Source: Billgrantia saliphila (GTDB taxonomy: Bacteria > Pseudomonadota > Gammaproteobacteria > Pseudomonadales > Halomonadaceae). Taken from it: 64,000 nt of DNA. Made by a program: the position numbers and the translations under genes. The DNA is taken from the NCBI RefSeq assembly GCF_002930105.1, contig NZ_PJRN01000010.1, positions 62,001 through 126,000 of the forward strand, written 5' to 3'. Shown here in pieces: positions 1 through 8,281 of this stretch (position 1 is the first letter of the stretch; every line of letters begins with the position of its first letter). The notes under the pieces were generated by a model that was given only the letters and a program-made list of their open reading frames with translations, searched no databases and was not told the origin of the DNA.

Positions 1-1
1 C

Positions 2-595
2 ACCAACGAAACCACTCAGCCCGAACAGCAGGTTACCCAGTGGCTGTTTGCCTTCGACCCAGCGGGCATGGCCACCTTCCGCACTCTGGCGCTGCTGGCC
101 GCACATCCCGAACACGCCCGGCTTGCACAGGAGGAGGCTGCCAGCCTTGAGCAGCAGCCAAGACCCGAGCTTTCCTACCTGCGCGCTTGCGTACTGGAAT
201 CGCTGCGCCTGTGGCCCACCACGCCGATGGTGCTGCGTCAAAGCACCGAGACGACGCTGTGGGAAAACGGCGCCATGCCGGCGGATACCTCGCTGTTGAT
301 CTTGGCGCCTTATTTCCATCGCGACGACCGTTATCTCGCCTCGGCCAACCGCTTCGACCCGGACCTGTGGCTGCAGCCGGAAGGGGCGGTGGAGTGGCCT
401 CTCATTCCGTTCAGCGGCGGCCCAGGCATCTGTCCCGGTCGGCGACTAGTATTGCTGGTGACCAGTACGGCACTGGCGAGGCTTTTGGCCCAGCGAGAGT
501 TCCGCCTGGACCCGCCCACGCGGTTGCTCAGCAGCAAGCCGATGCCGCCACTGCTCAACAACTACGACCTCAAGTTCAAGCTCGACGCGTACTGA
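2..595 (+). CDS. Cytochrome P450, C-terminal part (cut by window edge)
   Basis: This is the C-terminal ~197 residues of a heme-thiolate monooxygenase; the frame is open from base 2 and ends at the TGA at 593-595. Visible are an I-helix-like stretch (FAFDPAGMAT, 47-76), the K-helix ExxR (ESLR, 197-208) and the heme loop FSGGPGICPG with the ligand Cys codon at 431-433. The I helix lacks the usual acidic residue before Thr (AGMAT instead of AGxD/ET), so oxygen activation may differ from a standard monooxygenase. The substrate cannot be told. The next gene is on the opposite strand and converges on it 18 bases away. Family assignment is firm; the subfamily is unknown. Confidence 0.9.
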   Translation, partial: TNETTQPEQQVTQWLFAFDPAGMATFRTLALLAAHPEHARLAQEEAASLEQQPRPELSYLRACVLESLRLWPTTPMVLRQSTETTLWENGAMPADTSLLILAPYFHRDDRYLASANRFDPDLWLQPEGAVEWPLIPFSGGPGICPGRRLVLLVTSTALARLLAQREFRLDPPTRLLSSKPMPPLLNNYDLKFKLDAY

Positions 596-613
596 CGTAG
601 TTACTGGGTCGGC

Positions 614-1201
614 CTAGGGCCGGCCCAGCGCGTTATACGAAATAGCGTCCCGCCTGCGTCTCCGGATACGACTCAGCGCCACAGGGGTAATGCCTAGATA
701 GCGAGCCACATCGGCCTGAGAGATACGTTCGATCAGTTCAGGTTCGTTCTGACAGAAATCCAAATAACGCTGCTCCGCCGAAAGACATAAAAATTCATAC
801 TCTCGGCGCTCTTTTTTCATGGCAACATGAGCTAACAGTTTATTTAGCGGAACATGTATCGCAGGGTTGCGTTCAAAGTGTTCCATGAGCGCACCACCAG
901 GAGCCGCTAAGAATTGCGAATTTTCTAAAGTAACGAGATTGAATAGGCTCGGTTGGCCTGCCATGATAGCCTGCATGCTGGCGATAATTTCACCCTCGCG
1001 AATGAATGACTTTATTAGAATCCGGCCATCAACGGACTCGTAATACGCTTTAGCCAAGCCTTGCTCTAAGAAGAAAAAAGTACGCTCAACCGCTCCCTGT
1101 CGAATCAGCATGGTGCCCTTGGGCGCACAGCGTCTCTCACCCAGAGTGGCAAGCAACTGCCACAAGGCATCCTGCTTTTGCTGTTTTTCCTTCGTTGTCA
1201 T
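614..1201 (-). CDS. Crp/Fnr-family transcriptional regulator
   Basis: A 195-residue regulator with an N-terminal cyclic-nucleotide-binding-like beta-roll (about residues 25-110) and a C-terminal winged helix-turn-helix (about 158-183, ISQADVARYLG followed by an Arg-rich recognition end). No Cys cluster for an iron-sulfur centre is seen near the N-terminus, so it is unlikely to be a true Fnr; the effector is unknown. It is divergent from an SDR gene, and the 7-bp inverted repeat at 1308-1323 in the shared upstream region is a plausible operator. It lies on the strand opposite the P450 gene that ends 18 bases away. Confidence 0.85.
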   Translation of the reverse strand: MTTKEKQQKQDALWQLLATLGERRCAPKGTMLIRQGAVERTFFFLEQGLAKAYYESVDGRILIKSFIREGEIIASMQAIMAGQPSLFNLVTLENSQFLAAPGGALMEHFERNPAIHVPLNKLLAHVAMKKERREYEFLCLSAEQRYLDFCQNEPELIERISQADVARYLGITPVALSRIRRRRRDAISYNALGRP

Positions 1202-1307
1202 TTGTCTTTACCTTATGTGAGCTTGGGGCTTGGTTCGGCGGGCCATTTTCATTGCTCCGCCGCAGGGGTGGGACAGGCCGGAATGAAGGAGGAGGATTCG
1301 ACATGGC

Positions 1308-1323
1308 GTTAACCACGGTTAAC
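1308..1323. promoter_or_regulatory. Perfect inverted repeat, candidate operator
   Basis: GTTAACC-AC-GGTTAAC: two 7-bp arms with a 2-bp spacer, lying between the divergent Crp/Fnr-family gene (start 1201) and the SDR gene (start 1392). The symmetry and position suggest a dimeric regulator site, perhaps for the adjacent Crp/Fnr-type protein. It does not match the classic Crp (TGTGA) or Fnr (TTGAT) half-sites, so the binder is not identified. Confidence 0.45.
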
Positions 1324-1391
1324 ACTTCGTTGTCCAAACCGGGCGTAGTATGGCGTCACCTGTGAGTCATAGTGGGATGGAACGAGGGGTC

Positions 1392-2129
1392 ATGCAACTC
1401 AAGGAAAGGACAATACTCATCACGGGCGGCACCTCCGGGATCGGCAGGGCGCTGGTGGAGCAATTAGCTCATAAGAATCATGCAGTCATAGTGATAGCTT
1501 CCAATCGTGAAAAGCTTAGCTCATTAAGCACGGCATACGATAACGTCTTCAGCTACCCGTGTTGCCTCGCGGACAGACAAGAAGTGGAGAGCACTATTGC
1601 CACGATTCTAGAGCGGCATCCGGACGTTTCCGTCGCCATCAACTCTGCGGGGATACAGGTACAGCCTTTGCTACGAGATCCTCAGTTCAGTTTCGATAGT
1701 ATCGGGAAAGAGATAACCGTAAATCTCACCGCTCCCATCTGGATCTGTTCGTTATTGATAAATCATTTCCTTGCTCTGGGTTTTTCCTCGGCTTACATCA
1801 ATTTAACCTCGGCTCTTGCCCTGTACCCAAAGAGAAGCTCCGCCGTCTACTGTGCAACAAAAGCTGGTCTTTTGAATTTTTCGCGCAGCTTGAGCTACCA
1901 ATTGGAAAGTACTTCTGTGCACGTTCATGCAGCTATCTTGCCATTGGTAGACACCCCGATGTCGGAAGGCCGGGGGAGAAGCAAGATATCTGCAGCTCAA
2001 GCTGCGACGGAAATCGTAAGCGGTGTGGAAAAAAATAGGGACGTTATTTACGTGGGTAAGGCCCGGTTCATGCCGATTCTTTCCCGGCTCAGTCCTGGTT
2101 TGATGGCAAACCTCATGAAGCGCGGCTAA
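1392..2129 (+). CDS. SDR-family NAD(P)-dependent oxidoreductase
   Basis: A classical short-chain dehydrogenase of 245 residues. The nucleotide-binding TGGTSGIG motif is at residues 11-18, an NSAG motif follows strand 4, and the catalytic YxxxK pair is Y153/K157 (VYCATKAG). The frame extends upstream to an ATG at 1350, but the ATG at 1392 is preferred because GAGGGG lies just before it and the Rossmann motif then sits at the usual distance from the N-terminus. Sequence around the active site resembles DltE/YdfG-like SDRs. The substrate is unknown. The next gene starts 7 bases after its stop, so the two are probably co-transcribed. Confidence 0.85.
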   Translation: MQLKERTILITGGTSGIGRALVEQLAHKNHAVIVIASNREKLSSLSTAYDNVFSYPCCLADRQEVESTIATILERHPDVSVAINSAGIQVQPLLRDPQFSFDSIGKEITVNLTAPIWICSLLINHFLALGFSSAYINLTSALALYPKRSSAVYCATKAGLLNFSRSLSYQLESTSVHVHAAILPLVDTPMSEGRGRSKISAAQAATEIVSGVEKNRDVIYVGKARFMPILSRLSPGLMANLMKRG

Positions 2130-2136
2130 GAATTTT

Positions 2137-2823
2137 ATGAAACATTTGATAATTACAGCTCTCACCTTGGCTGCATTGTTCGCGTCAACCTTCGTATTAA
2201 CCCGCATAACCGGCCTTGTAACAGCTGAAGGGATAGAGTGGGCCGTGCGGTCGGCGTCGGAGATCAGCGTGGTCTATGTGGCCTTGGCTATCGTGGCACT
2301 GTTAGCGTTGGATATCGTCATTGCAATGCCAACCCTCACGCTTGCGATCATGGCGGGTTATTTTCTGGGGTCACTCTTAGGGGCTGCCAGCGCGGCTGTT
2401 GGCATGACCATAGCCGGATTGACGGGTTACGGCTTTTGCCGCTTCTACGGGCCCGGCCTGCTGGCCAGCATCTACCGGAACCCTTCCAAGCTCGAGGAAG
2501 TGCAAAAACTGTTCAATACACATGGCGCCGTGGTTCTTCTCATGTGCCGGGCCATGCCCATACTTCCCGAAGTCGCTTGTTGCATGGCCGGAGCAAGCCG
2601 TATGCCGATCGGAAGGTTTGTCCTTTACTACATGGTTGCCACACTCCCATACGCCTGCATCGCAGCCTATGCCGGCGCCAGGAGCAGCTTGGAAGATCCC
2701 ACGCCGGCCATTGGGGCGGCTATCGCAATGACACTCTCTCTCTGGATCGCCTGGTTGCTGTTTCTGAGGCGGCATCGTCGAGTCATGAGTGCCAATGGCG
2801 GAAAGACGTTCGACATTAACTGA
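2137..2823 (+). CDS. VTT-domain (TVP38/TMEM64, DedA-like) membrane protein
   Basis: A 228-residue inner-membrane protein with several hydrophobic segments (about 5-25, 45-65, 70-95, 155-180, 195-215) and the central VTT/SNARE-associated region containing GYGFCRFYGP and MCRAMPILPEVACCMAG, typical of the TVP38/TMEM64 family. Members are linked to lipid scrambling or transport and membrane homeostasis; nothing here defines the cargo. It follows the SDR gene with a 7-base gap and presumably shares its transcript. Confidence 0.82.
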   Translation: MKHLIITALTLAALFASTFVLTRITGLVTAEGIEWAVRSASEISVVYVALAIVALLALDIVIAMPTLTLAIMAGYFLGSLLGAASAAVGMTIAGLTGYGFCRFYGPGLLASIYRNPSKLEEVQKLFNTHGAVVLLMCRAMPILPEVACCMAGASRMPIGRFVLYYMVATLPYACIAAYAGARSSLEDPTPAIGAAIAMTLSLWIAWLLFLRRHRRVMSANGGKTFDIN

Positions 2824-2889
2824 GCGATTGATTGTATGTGTGGGTTCCCGCACTATCGAGAGACAATCCCCCTAGTTGGGACGTAACGG

Positions 2890-3183
2890 ATGAGCACCAT
2901 CATCGCTTCCGCCTCCCTGTACGACCAACGCCCAGGCGAATCCCGTTTCGCGAACACGGTCGAGATCGGCACTCCGTACCAATTCGGTACCGATCCGGAA
3001 GAGTGGGCCTGTCCCGTTGCGGTACATCCACTACACGAGCAGCTGCGTGATACTCATGGCGACAATTCGATCCAGGCTCACTGCCTGGCCATGTCGCTGG
3101 CCCAGCAGGTGCTGGCCGAATTCAGGGATGACGACGGCTTGCTCAGCTTCGATAGGGGCGAAGCGTTACCGTTGGAGGCCTAG
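2890..3183 (+). CDS. Conserved-looking hypothetical protein
   Basis: A soluble, acidic 97-residue protein with no family I can name. It is rich in Asp, Glu and Pro and lacks a signal peptide, membrane segment or catalytic motif. GC-rich codon use like that of its neighbours supports it being a real gene. The ATG at 2890 has only a weak ribosome-binding site. It converges on the diguanylate cyclase gene downstream. Confidence 0.55.
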   Translation: MSTIIASASLYDQRPGESRFANTVEIGTPYQFGTDPEEWACPVAVHPLHEQLRDTHGDNSIQAHCLAMSLAQQVLAEFRDDDGLLSFDRGEALPLEA

Positions 3184-3233
3184 TCCTTCGGCATCGCGGC
3201 GCGTCGTGACCACAATCACAACGGAGACCAGGC

Positions 3234-4763
3234 TCAGCCGAGGGCTCTTTCCCGGCGACGCTGGGTCTTGTCGTCGTACATGCGATCGTCCGCCAGGCTA
3301 AGCACGTCCTGAGCGGCTACTTCGGTGGAACTGGCGCTTCCCAAGCTCAAGCGCAGCTCCACCTCCACATTTCGACCGTCTATGGTGGGGATGACGCATC
3401 GTTGCCCTTCGAGATGCGATCGGATCGAATCGGCGATGCGATTCGGTGCCGATAGGTCTGCGGAAGGAAACAGAATGACGAATTCGTCACCGCCATAGCG
3501 AGCGAGAATGTCGTCCTCCCGGCAGAGCACTTTCAGGCGTTCAGCGACCGTGGTAATGAGCTGGTCACCCGCCATGTGGCCATATCGATCGTTCACCTCC
3601 TTGAGCCCGTCGACATCCATCATCAGCACGGCGAAATCCACCCCCGGCGGCTGGATCTTGCCTTGGATGCTCAACTGAAGCGCCGATTCGAAGAAGCCCC
3701 GGTTGTAGAGTCCGGTCAGCCCATCGCGCTCTGCCGTCTTCTTCAGCGCCAAGTGAAGCAGCTTGTTCTCGGTGGCCGCCGCCAACTGGTCGACGAACAG
3801 GGTCAGCATGCGCTCCAGCGCGCCGTCCAACTTGGGTGCACGCACGATCAGCCAGCCTTCGTACATGCTGAGGCGTCCTGTCATGGGAGTGGCATACAGC
3901 TGCTCACCGTCGGCTCTCTCACTGAGCTTGACGGTGTTGGCGTGTGGTTCATGCAGTGTGGCCAGTAGGCTGCCCAAGCGACACTCGTCCTGCGGATGCA
4001 GGCGAAGGCCGGCGACTGCCGCGTAGCGTGTTACCTCGGGGCGTTGGCGCTCCTGGAAGAACACGGCAAACCCGTATTCGGGGAAGTCTGCATGTAGATG
4101 CTTCAAGGAGTCGGCGAGCAAGGTGTTGATGTCAGATGCGCGGTTGGCGACGACACCGAGTTCGAGCAGTGCATGAAAGACCCGGTTCTTGTATTTGATC
4201 TCGGCAATGTTGCGCCCGATCTTGCGATTCTGGCCGTTCATCACATAGGCAAGCGCGAGAAAGTAGATCACCGCGCCGGTGCCTTGGTAAATGTCCAACC
4301 CGATGCTGACGTAAGGTCGAAACTCGAATCCCGTCAATGCCCCCCAACCCAGGGCGCCGACGGCAAACAGGGCGAACGAGACGGCAAAACGGCGCAGGCC
4401 ACCGACGACCATGTTGTTCATGAAGCAGGCAAGGCCAATGGTCAGGGTGGCCCAGACATAGTAATCCAGCACGCCGCACCAGATGCCGAACAGCAGGCTG
4501 TCGAAATACAAGTTCCGAAACTCGGCACGTTTCGAATCGTGAGCCAGGGCAGCGTGGCCATATGCTACCGCCGGCCATAGCAGCAGGATCAGGCCCGGCA
4601 GAATCAGCGACCAACCGCTGCTCTCCACCAAGGCGATCCAGACCGTGAGCCCGAAGGTATGGCAAAAAGCAAACGCGCGTGGGGGCAGCGTCACCAGGGC
4701 GAGACGATGGGGGCGTTTGAGTCCGGATGACGCCCGAGTTTGGTATGGTCTGTTATCTAGCAT
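3234..4763 (-). CDS. Membrane diguanylate cyclase (MASE2-like sensor + GGDEF)
   Basis: This protein makes the second messenger c-di-GMP from two GTP. An N-terminal block of hydrophobic helices (about residues 30-175) resembles the MASE2 membrane sensor of AdrA-type cyclases. A linker/GAF-like region follows (about 200-335), then a C-terminal GGDEF domain. The active-site GGDEF is at 424-428 and an intact RxxD inhibitory site (REDD, 415-418) lies exactly five residues before it, so an active, product-inhibited enzyme is predicted. The frame continues upstream to a TTG at 4799; the ATG at 4763 is chosen as the more normal start. No EAL domain is present. Confidence 0.88.
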   Translation of the reverse strand: MLDNRPYQTRASSGLKRPHRLALVTLPPRAFAFCHTFGLTVWIALVESSGWSLILPGLILLLWPAVAYGHAALAHDSKRAEFRNLYFDSLLFGIWCGVLDYYVWATLTIGLACFMNNMVVGGLRRFAVSFALFAVGALGWGALTGFEFRPYVSIGLDIYQGTGAVIYFLALAYVMNGQNRKIGRNIAEIKYKNRVFHALLELGVVANRASDINTLLADSLKHLHADFPEYGFAVFFQERQRPEVTRYAAVAGLRLHPQDECRLGSLLATLHEPHANTVKLSERADGEQLYATPMTGRLSMYEGWLIVRAPKLDGALERMLTLFVDQLAAATENKLLHLALKKTAERDGLTGLYNRGFFESALQLSIQGKIQPPGVDFAVLMMDVDGLKEVNDRYGHMAGDQLITTVAERLKVLCREDDILARYGGDEFVILFPSADLSAPNRIADSIRSHLEGQRCVIPTIDGRNVEVELRLSLGSASSTEVAAQDVLSLADDRMYDDKTQRRRERALG

Positions 4764-5043
4764 GCCGCCAGGGTCGCCCCGTTTGCCTATCTCAGGCAAG
4801 GCAACGTTGGTTCACTTCGGTTGAAGGGACGTTTAAAACGGTCTTGCCTGAAGACTAGCACCGGCAGGAACCGCGAGGCTTTAACCTGAGTCATGCGGTG
4901 TGAGGCGCTGCGAGTGGCTCTTGGCGCCTACGGTTATCGACGGAGCGCGCGAAGAAATGGCCGAGCGGCAGGTATCGAATCAAACGCAGCATGCGAATGG
5001 GCGGCACGCTAGACTGTCAGCATTGCCGATCGGGGAGCCGAGT

Positions 5044-5877
5044 ATGACCGACCTAGCCAAACCCATCTTCTGGCGCGATTCGCGTATTCCCCACGTGGAG
5101 TTGCGTAAGGTCGAGGATGGCCGCAAGGTCTGCTACGCGCCCCATAGCCACACCCACTGGTCGCTGGGCGCCATTACCTCTGGTGAGAGTACCTTTCGCT
5201 ACCGGAACGATCGTTACCGGATCGAGGCCGGTAGCCTGGTGCTGATGAACCCGAATTGGGTCCACGCCTGCAACCCCATCGACGACCGGCCATGGTCCTA
5301 CCTGATGCTGTACGTCGACACCGCCTGGTTGACCACACTGCGCTATCAGGCCGGGCTGCTGGAAGCGCCACACTGGGAGGATATCGCGACGGCGGTGATC
5401 CGGGAGCGTGAATGGTACGCAGGGTACTGTCGCCTGGCGGCGTGCCTGATGGACCCGCAGCGAGACCTGCTGGACAAGCAGACCCAAGTGGTCGAGTACC
5501 TCGGTGCACTGATGCACGCGCTGGCTGGCCAGCCGGCCCAGCCGTTGTCCAAAGCGCCGGCGATCCTGCAGGAACTGACCGCCTATCTGGATAAGTACGC
5601 AACGGAAGAGCTCTCCCTAGACGACTTGTGCGAGCGCACTGGATACAGCCCCGGTCACCTAATCCGCGCCTTCAAGCAGCACTTCGGCTTCACACCCCAT
5701 GCCTACCTGATCAATCGCCGCATCCAGCTGGGGCAGCGCGAACTGAAAGGCGGTACGCCTATCGCCGAGGCGGCGTTGAACGCCGGCTTCAGCGATCAGC
5801 CGCACTTCCAGCGCACCTTCAAGCGCCTGGTGGCCGCCACGCCGAACCAGTATCGTCAGGGCTCGGCCGAAACTTAG
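5044..5877 (+). CDS. AraC-family transcriptional regulator
   Basis: A 277-residue regulator with an N-terminal cupin-type effector domain (HSHTHWSLGAITSG at about 37-50, and a GSLVLMNPNWVHAC strand) and a C-terminal double helix-turn-helix of AraC/XylS type (LDDLCERTGYSPGHLIRAFKQ, then IAEAALNAGFSDQPHFQRTFK). The frame opens at 4900, but the ATG at 5044 follows GGGGAG at the right spacing and gives a normal family length. Its target is not evident: the neighbours are unrelated and on the other strand. Confidence 0.88.
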   Translation: MTDLAKPIFWRDSRIPHVELRKVEDGRKVCYAPHSHTHWSLGAITSGESTFRYRNDRYRIEAGSLVLMNPNWVHACNPIDDRPWSYLMLYVDTAWLTTLRYQAGLLEAPHWEDIATAVIREREWYAGYCRLAACLMDPQRDLLDKQTQVVEYLGALMHALAGQPAQPLSKAPAILQELTAYLDKYATEELSLDDLCERTGYSPGHLIRAFKQHFGFTPHAYLINRRIQLGQRELKGGTPIAEAALNAGFSDQPHFQRTFKRLVAATPNQYRQGSAET

Positions 5878-5916
5878 GCTCGTCCGGCCGCTGGCGGGCG
5901 GCGCTTGGCAGGCGAA

Positions 5917-6444
5917 TCAGGTCACCCGCTCCAACTCCCGGGTGACGTCCGCCATGCTGCGATAAGGGTGGTCGCCGAATTTGCGCAGAATCTCCCTTTC
6001 CTCCGCGCTTGCCTTCGAGCGGGCATGCCGCTCGAGCTCGTCGCGGCGGGCGGGAAATTTCATGCCGGCAAACAGACTGGCAAAGCGTGCTGCGGAGGGG
6101 GCTGAAGCACTCGTTTGCACGGCGAGCTCGCCACCGGTCTTGCTCGGCTGGTTGTCGGGCGCCTTCTCATGGGAGCGCAGTTCGCTGAATGCCCGTGCGA
6201 CCTCGGCGGCATCGCGATACTCACGTTCGGGCAGGCGCGCGATGATTTCGCGCACATCCCGGTTCTCGTCACTCACGGCATCGAACAGCTCGCTGTGGGT
6301 CTTGGGGAAGCCCACCCCCTTCAGTGCCTTCTCGATGTCGGCGGCGGATACGGCCTGCCTGGGGTGAGACGTCAGCATGTGCCGCTCATAGCGGGATTTC
6401 TGATCGAAGCCGGCGCCACAGATCTCGCATACGTACTGTGCCAT
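5917..6444 (-). CDS. C2H2 zinc-finger protein with two DUF2795-like repeats
   Basis: A 175-residue protein. Residues 6-27 form a classical-looking zinc finger (C-X2-C-X12-H-X4-H: C6, C9, H22, H27), which is uncommon in bacteria. It is followed by two ~50-residue helical repeats of DUF2795 type (about 36-90 and 115-172), each with a GxxFP turn and a conserved D/E-REY or HPYRS end. Its ATG overlaps the stop of the upstream gene by one base (TGATG), so the two are translationally coupled. The repeat is also at the C-terminus of the upstream protein. No function is known to me; nucleic-acid binding is a guess from the finger. Confidence 0.75.
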   Translation of the reverse strand: MAQYVCEICGAGFDQKSRYERHMLTSHPRQAVSAADIEKALKGVGFPKTHSELFDAVSDENRDVREIIARLPEREYRDAAEVARAFSELRSHEKAPDNQPSKTGGELAVQTSASAPSAARFASLFAGMKFPARRDELERHARSKASAEEREILRKFGDHPYRSMADVTRELERVT

Positions 6445-7439
6445 CAGCGCACCTCGCCCACCGCTTTCTGAATGTCCGCCATCGTCTCGTACTGCCGGTC
6501 CGGAAATTCGTTCAGCACGTCGACAACCTCATCGGCAGCATGGTTGGCCTTGGCCTGTTTGATCAGGTCGGACTTCCCGCAGGGGAAGTCCACCCCCTTG
6601 AGCGCCTGAGCGATGCCGGCCGCCGAAGCCGTACCGCTGGCCGCCTTGCCGCCACGTTTACCACCCTTGCTGCGATCTCCTTTGGGCTCTTGGGTGTCGG
6701 GCTTCATCTGTGGCTCGGCAAGCCGGCCGCCCTCCAGCGCCTCGGTCGGCCACTCCCGTGCGTTCAACCCCAGCGTCTTGAACAGCGCCGCCTTGCCGCT
6801 GATGCTTACGTTTTCCTCGCTGAGGTCGTCATGCGCGCCGATGAGCAGCAGCTGAGCGTTCTCGTAATCGAGCAGCCGGCTGTCGTCGACATCGATCCAG
6901 CGCTTGTCGGCGAACTTGTCCTGCAGGCGCTTGGGGTAGTCCGGCTTGGAGTGAGGGAAACCGGGCACATCGAGGGAGGGGTTGCGCACCGAGATGATAT
7001 AGCTCGCCTCGGTCAGGATCTTGAGCTCCTGCTGCGCCTTGCCGGGCTTATTTGGATTGTCGAGGCGGTAGGCCAGGCGCGAGCTGTTGTCGCGCTCGAA
7101 GATCGCATAGCGGCCCTCGCCGGCGGGAATGGCCTCGCCCTGTTCCTGCTCCCCGCGGGTCTTGGTCTCGTACTCCAGCGGCGCCAGAGCCTCGCCGATC
7201 TCCTTCGGTTTGCCCGTCATGTCGATCATCATCCACTCGCGCGCGGTGGACTTCGGCTTGCCCTTGGCGATTTCCGGCATGCGCTTCTTGCCCACCAGGA
7301 ACAGCCGCGCGTTATCGGCACCGTCCGGCACCAGCACCACGTGCAGTCTCTGAACGTCGTCGAGGTTTTCTACCCTCTGCGCGTTGACCTTGGGACGGTA
7401 GAAGAAATAGATGTCGCCTTTCTCCACTTGCTCCGTCAT
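6444..7439 (-). CDS. Hypothetical protein with C-terminal DUF2795-like repeat
   Basis: A 331-residue soluble protein. Residues 1-240 form an unrecognised mixed alpha/beta region opening with KGDIYFFYRPKV. A Lys/Gly-rich linker (about 245-270) leads to one DUF2795-like repeat (about 272-330: IAQALKGVDFP ... MADIQKAV), the same repeat found twice in the next gene. The start at 7439 has AGGAGG a few bases upstream. It forms a two-gene operon with the downstream zinc-finger protein through a TGATG junction. The N-terminal part is reminiscent of uncharacterised Halomonas proteins, but I cannot assign a role. Confidence 0.7.
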   Translation of the reverse strand: MTEQVEKGDIYFFYRPKVNAQRVENLDDVQRLHVVLVPDGADNARLFLVGKKRMPEIAKGKPKSTAREWMMIDMTGKPKEIGEALAPLEYETKTRGEQEQGEAIPAGEGRYAIFERDNSSRLAYRLDNPNKPGKAQQELKILTEASYIISVRNPSLDVPGFPHSKPDYPKRLQDKFADKRWIDVDDSRLLDYENAQLLLIGAHDDLSEENVSISGKAALFKTLGLNAREWPTEALEGGRLAEPQMKPDTQEPKGDRSKGGKRGGKAASGTASAAGIAQALKGVDFPCGKSDLIKQAKANHAADEVVDVLNEFPDRQYETMADIQKAVGEVR

Positions 7440-7538
7440 CTGGCACCTCCTGCGCCGAATCGGGCGTGTCGGGGTGAGACAAACTCTATCCCTTGGTTAG
7501 CAGAGGGGGGCCTGCGGTGCAAAGGAGACGGGTTGGCT

Positions 7539-8138
7539 TCACCCGAGCAGTAGATACATGCAACTGGCGGCGAGCAGCACAGCCAGGGTGCGGTTGACCG
7601 CCACCAGTACTGCCGGGCGATGAACGTAGCGGCGCAGAAAGGCCCCGGCATAGACCCAACTGCCCAGCGACAGCCAGCAGATCGGCAGGTAGAGCCCAGC
7701 GAAGAGTAGGATCTGCGCCAGGTCGCCGCCGCTGGTGTAGGCCCCGATACCCGAGGCCGACGCCAGCCACGCCTTGGGGTTGAGCCACTGCATCAGCGCG
7801 CCCGTCATGAACCCCGGCGCCCGATGAGACTCGCCTTCCGGAATGCGGCCATCGTCGCGAAACAGCCGAACGCTCAGGTAGAGCAAGAACGTCACGCCGG
7901 CCCAGCGCAGGATTTCCTGCAGTCCCGGCACCACCGCCAGCACCGAGTAGAGCCCCAGTCCCACGGCAACGAATAGCACGACGAAACCCAGCGTGGCGCC
8001 CGTCACGAACGTCAGCCCCTGGGAGAGGGGGTAGCGCGTCCCGCTACTCAGGCACACCAGGTTCACCGGCCCCGGTGAGATCGAGGCCGCAAGGGCGAAC
8101 GCCGACATCGGCAGAATCATGGCAAGGCTCATCGTCAT
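7539..8138 (-). CDS. LysE/RhtB-family amino acid exporter
   Basis: A 199-residue integral membrane protein with the family signature at the N-terminus (ASISPGPVNLVCLSSGTRY, a PGP motif shortly after the first helix) and about six hydrophobic segments. Family members export amino acids or derivatives such as lysine, threonine or homoserine lactone; the substrate is not predictable here. AGGA lies before the ATG at 8138. It stands alone: the upstream DJ-1 gene lies on the same strand with a 143-base gap containing a hairpin. Confidence 0.87.
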   Translation of the reverse strand: MTMSLAMILPMSAFALAASISPGPVNLVCLSSGTRYPLSQGLTFVTGATLGFVVLFVAVGLGLYSVLAVVPGLQEILRWAGVTFLLYLSVRLFRDDGRIPEGESHRAPGFMTGALMQWLNPKAWLASASGIGAYTSGGDLAQILLFAGLYLPICWLSLGSWVYAGAFLRRYVHRPAVLVAVNRTLAVLLAASCMYLLLG

Positions 8139-8222
8139 CCTCCTGGGGGCAGTGGCCCAAGAGTGCTGCGACGGTGGTGTGAGGTATTGAACAAAATTGA
8201 GGTGGAGACGCAGTACTATCGA

Positions 8223-8247
8223 CTACCGGCCTGGGGCAGGCCGGTAG
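8223..8247. terminator. Hairpin between DJ-1 and LysE genes
   Basis: An 11-bp perfect stem CTACCGGCCTG / CAGGCCGGTAG with a GGG loop, just downstream of the DJ-1-like gene and upstream of lysE. It probably ends the DJ-1 transcript, though no clear T-run follows on either strand. Confidence 0.45.
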
Positions 8248-8281
8248 TGGTGGAGTTTGCTTGCGAAACTTACTGAGGAGC

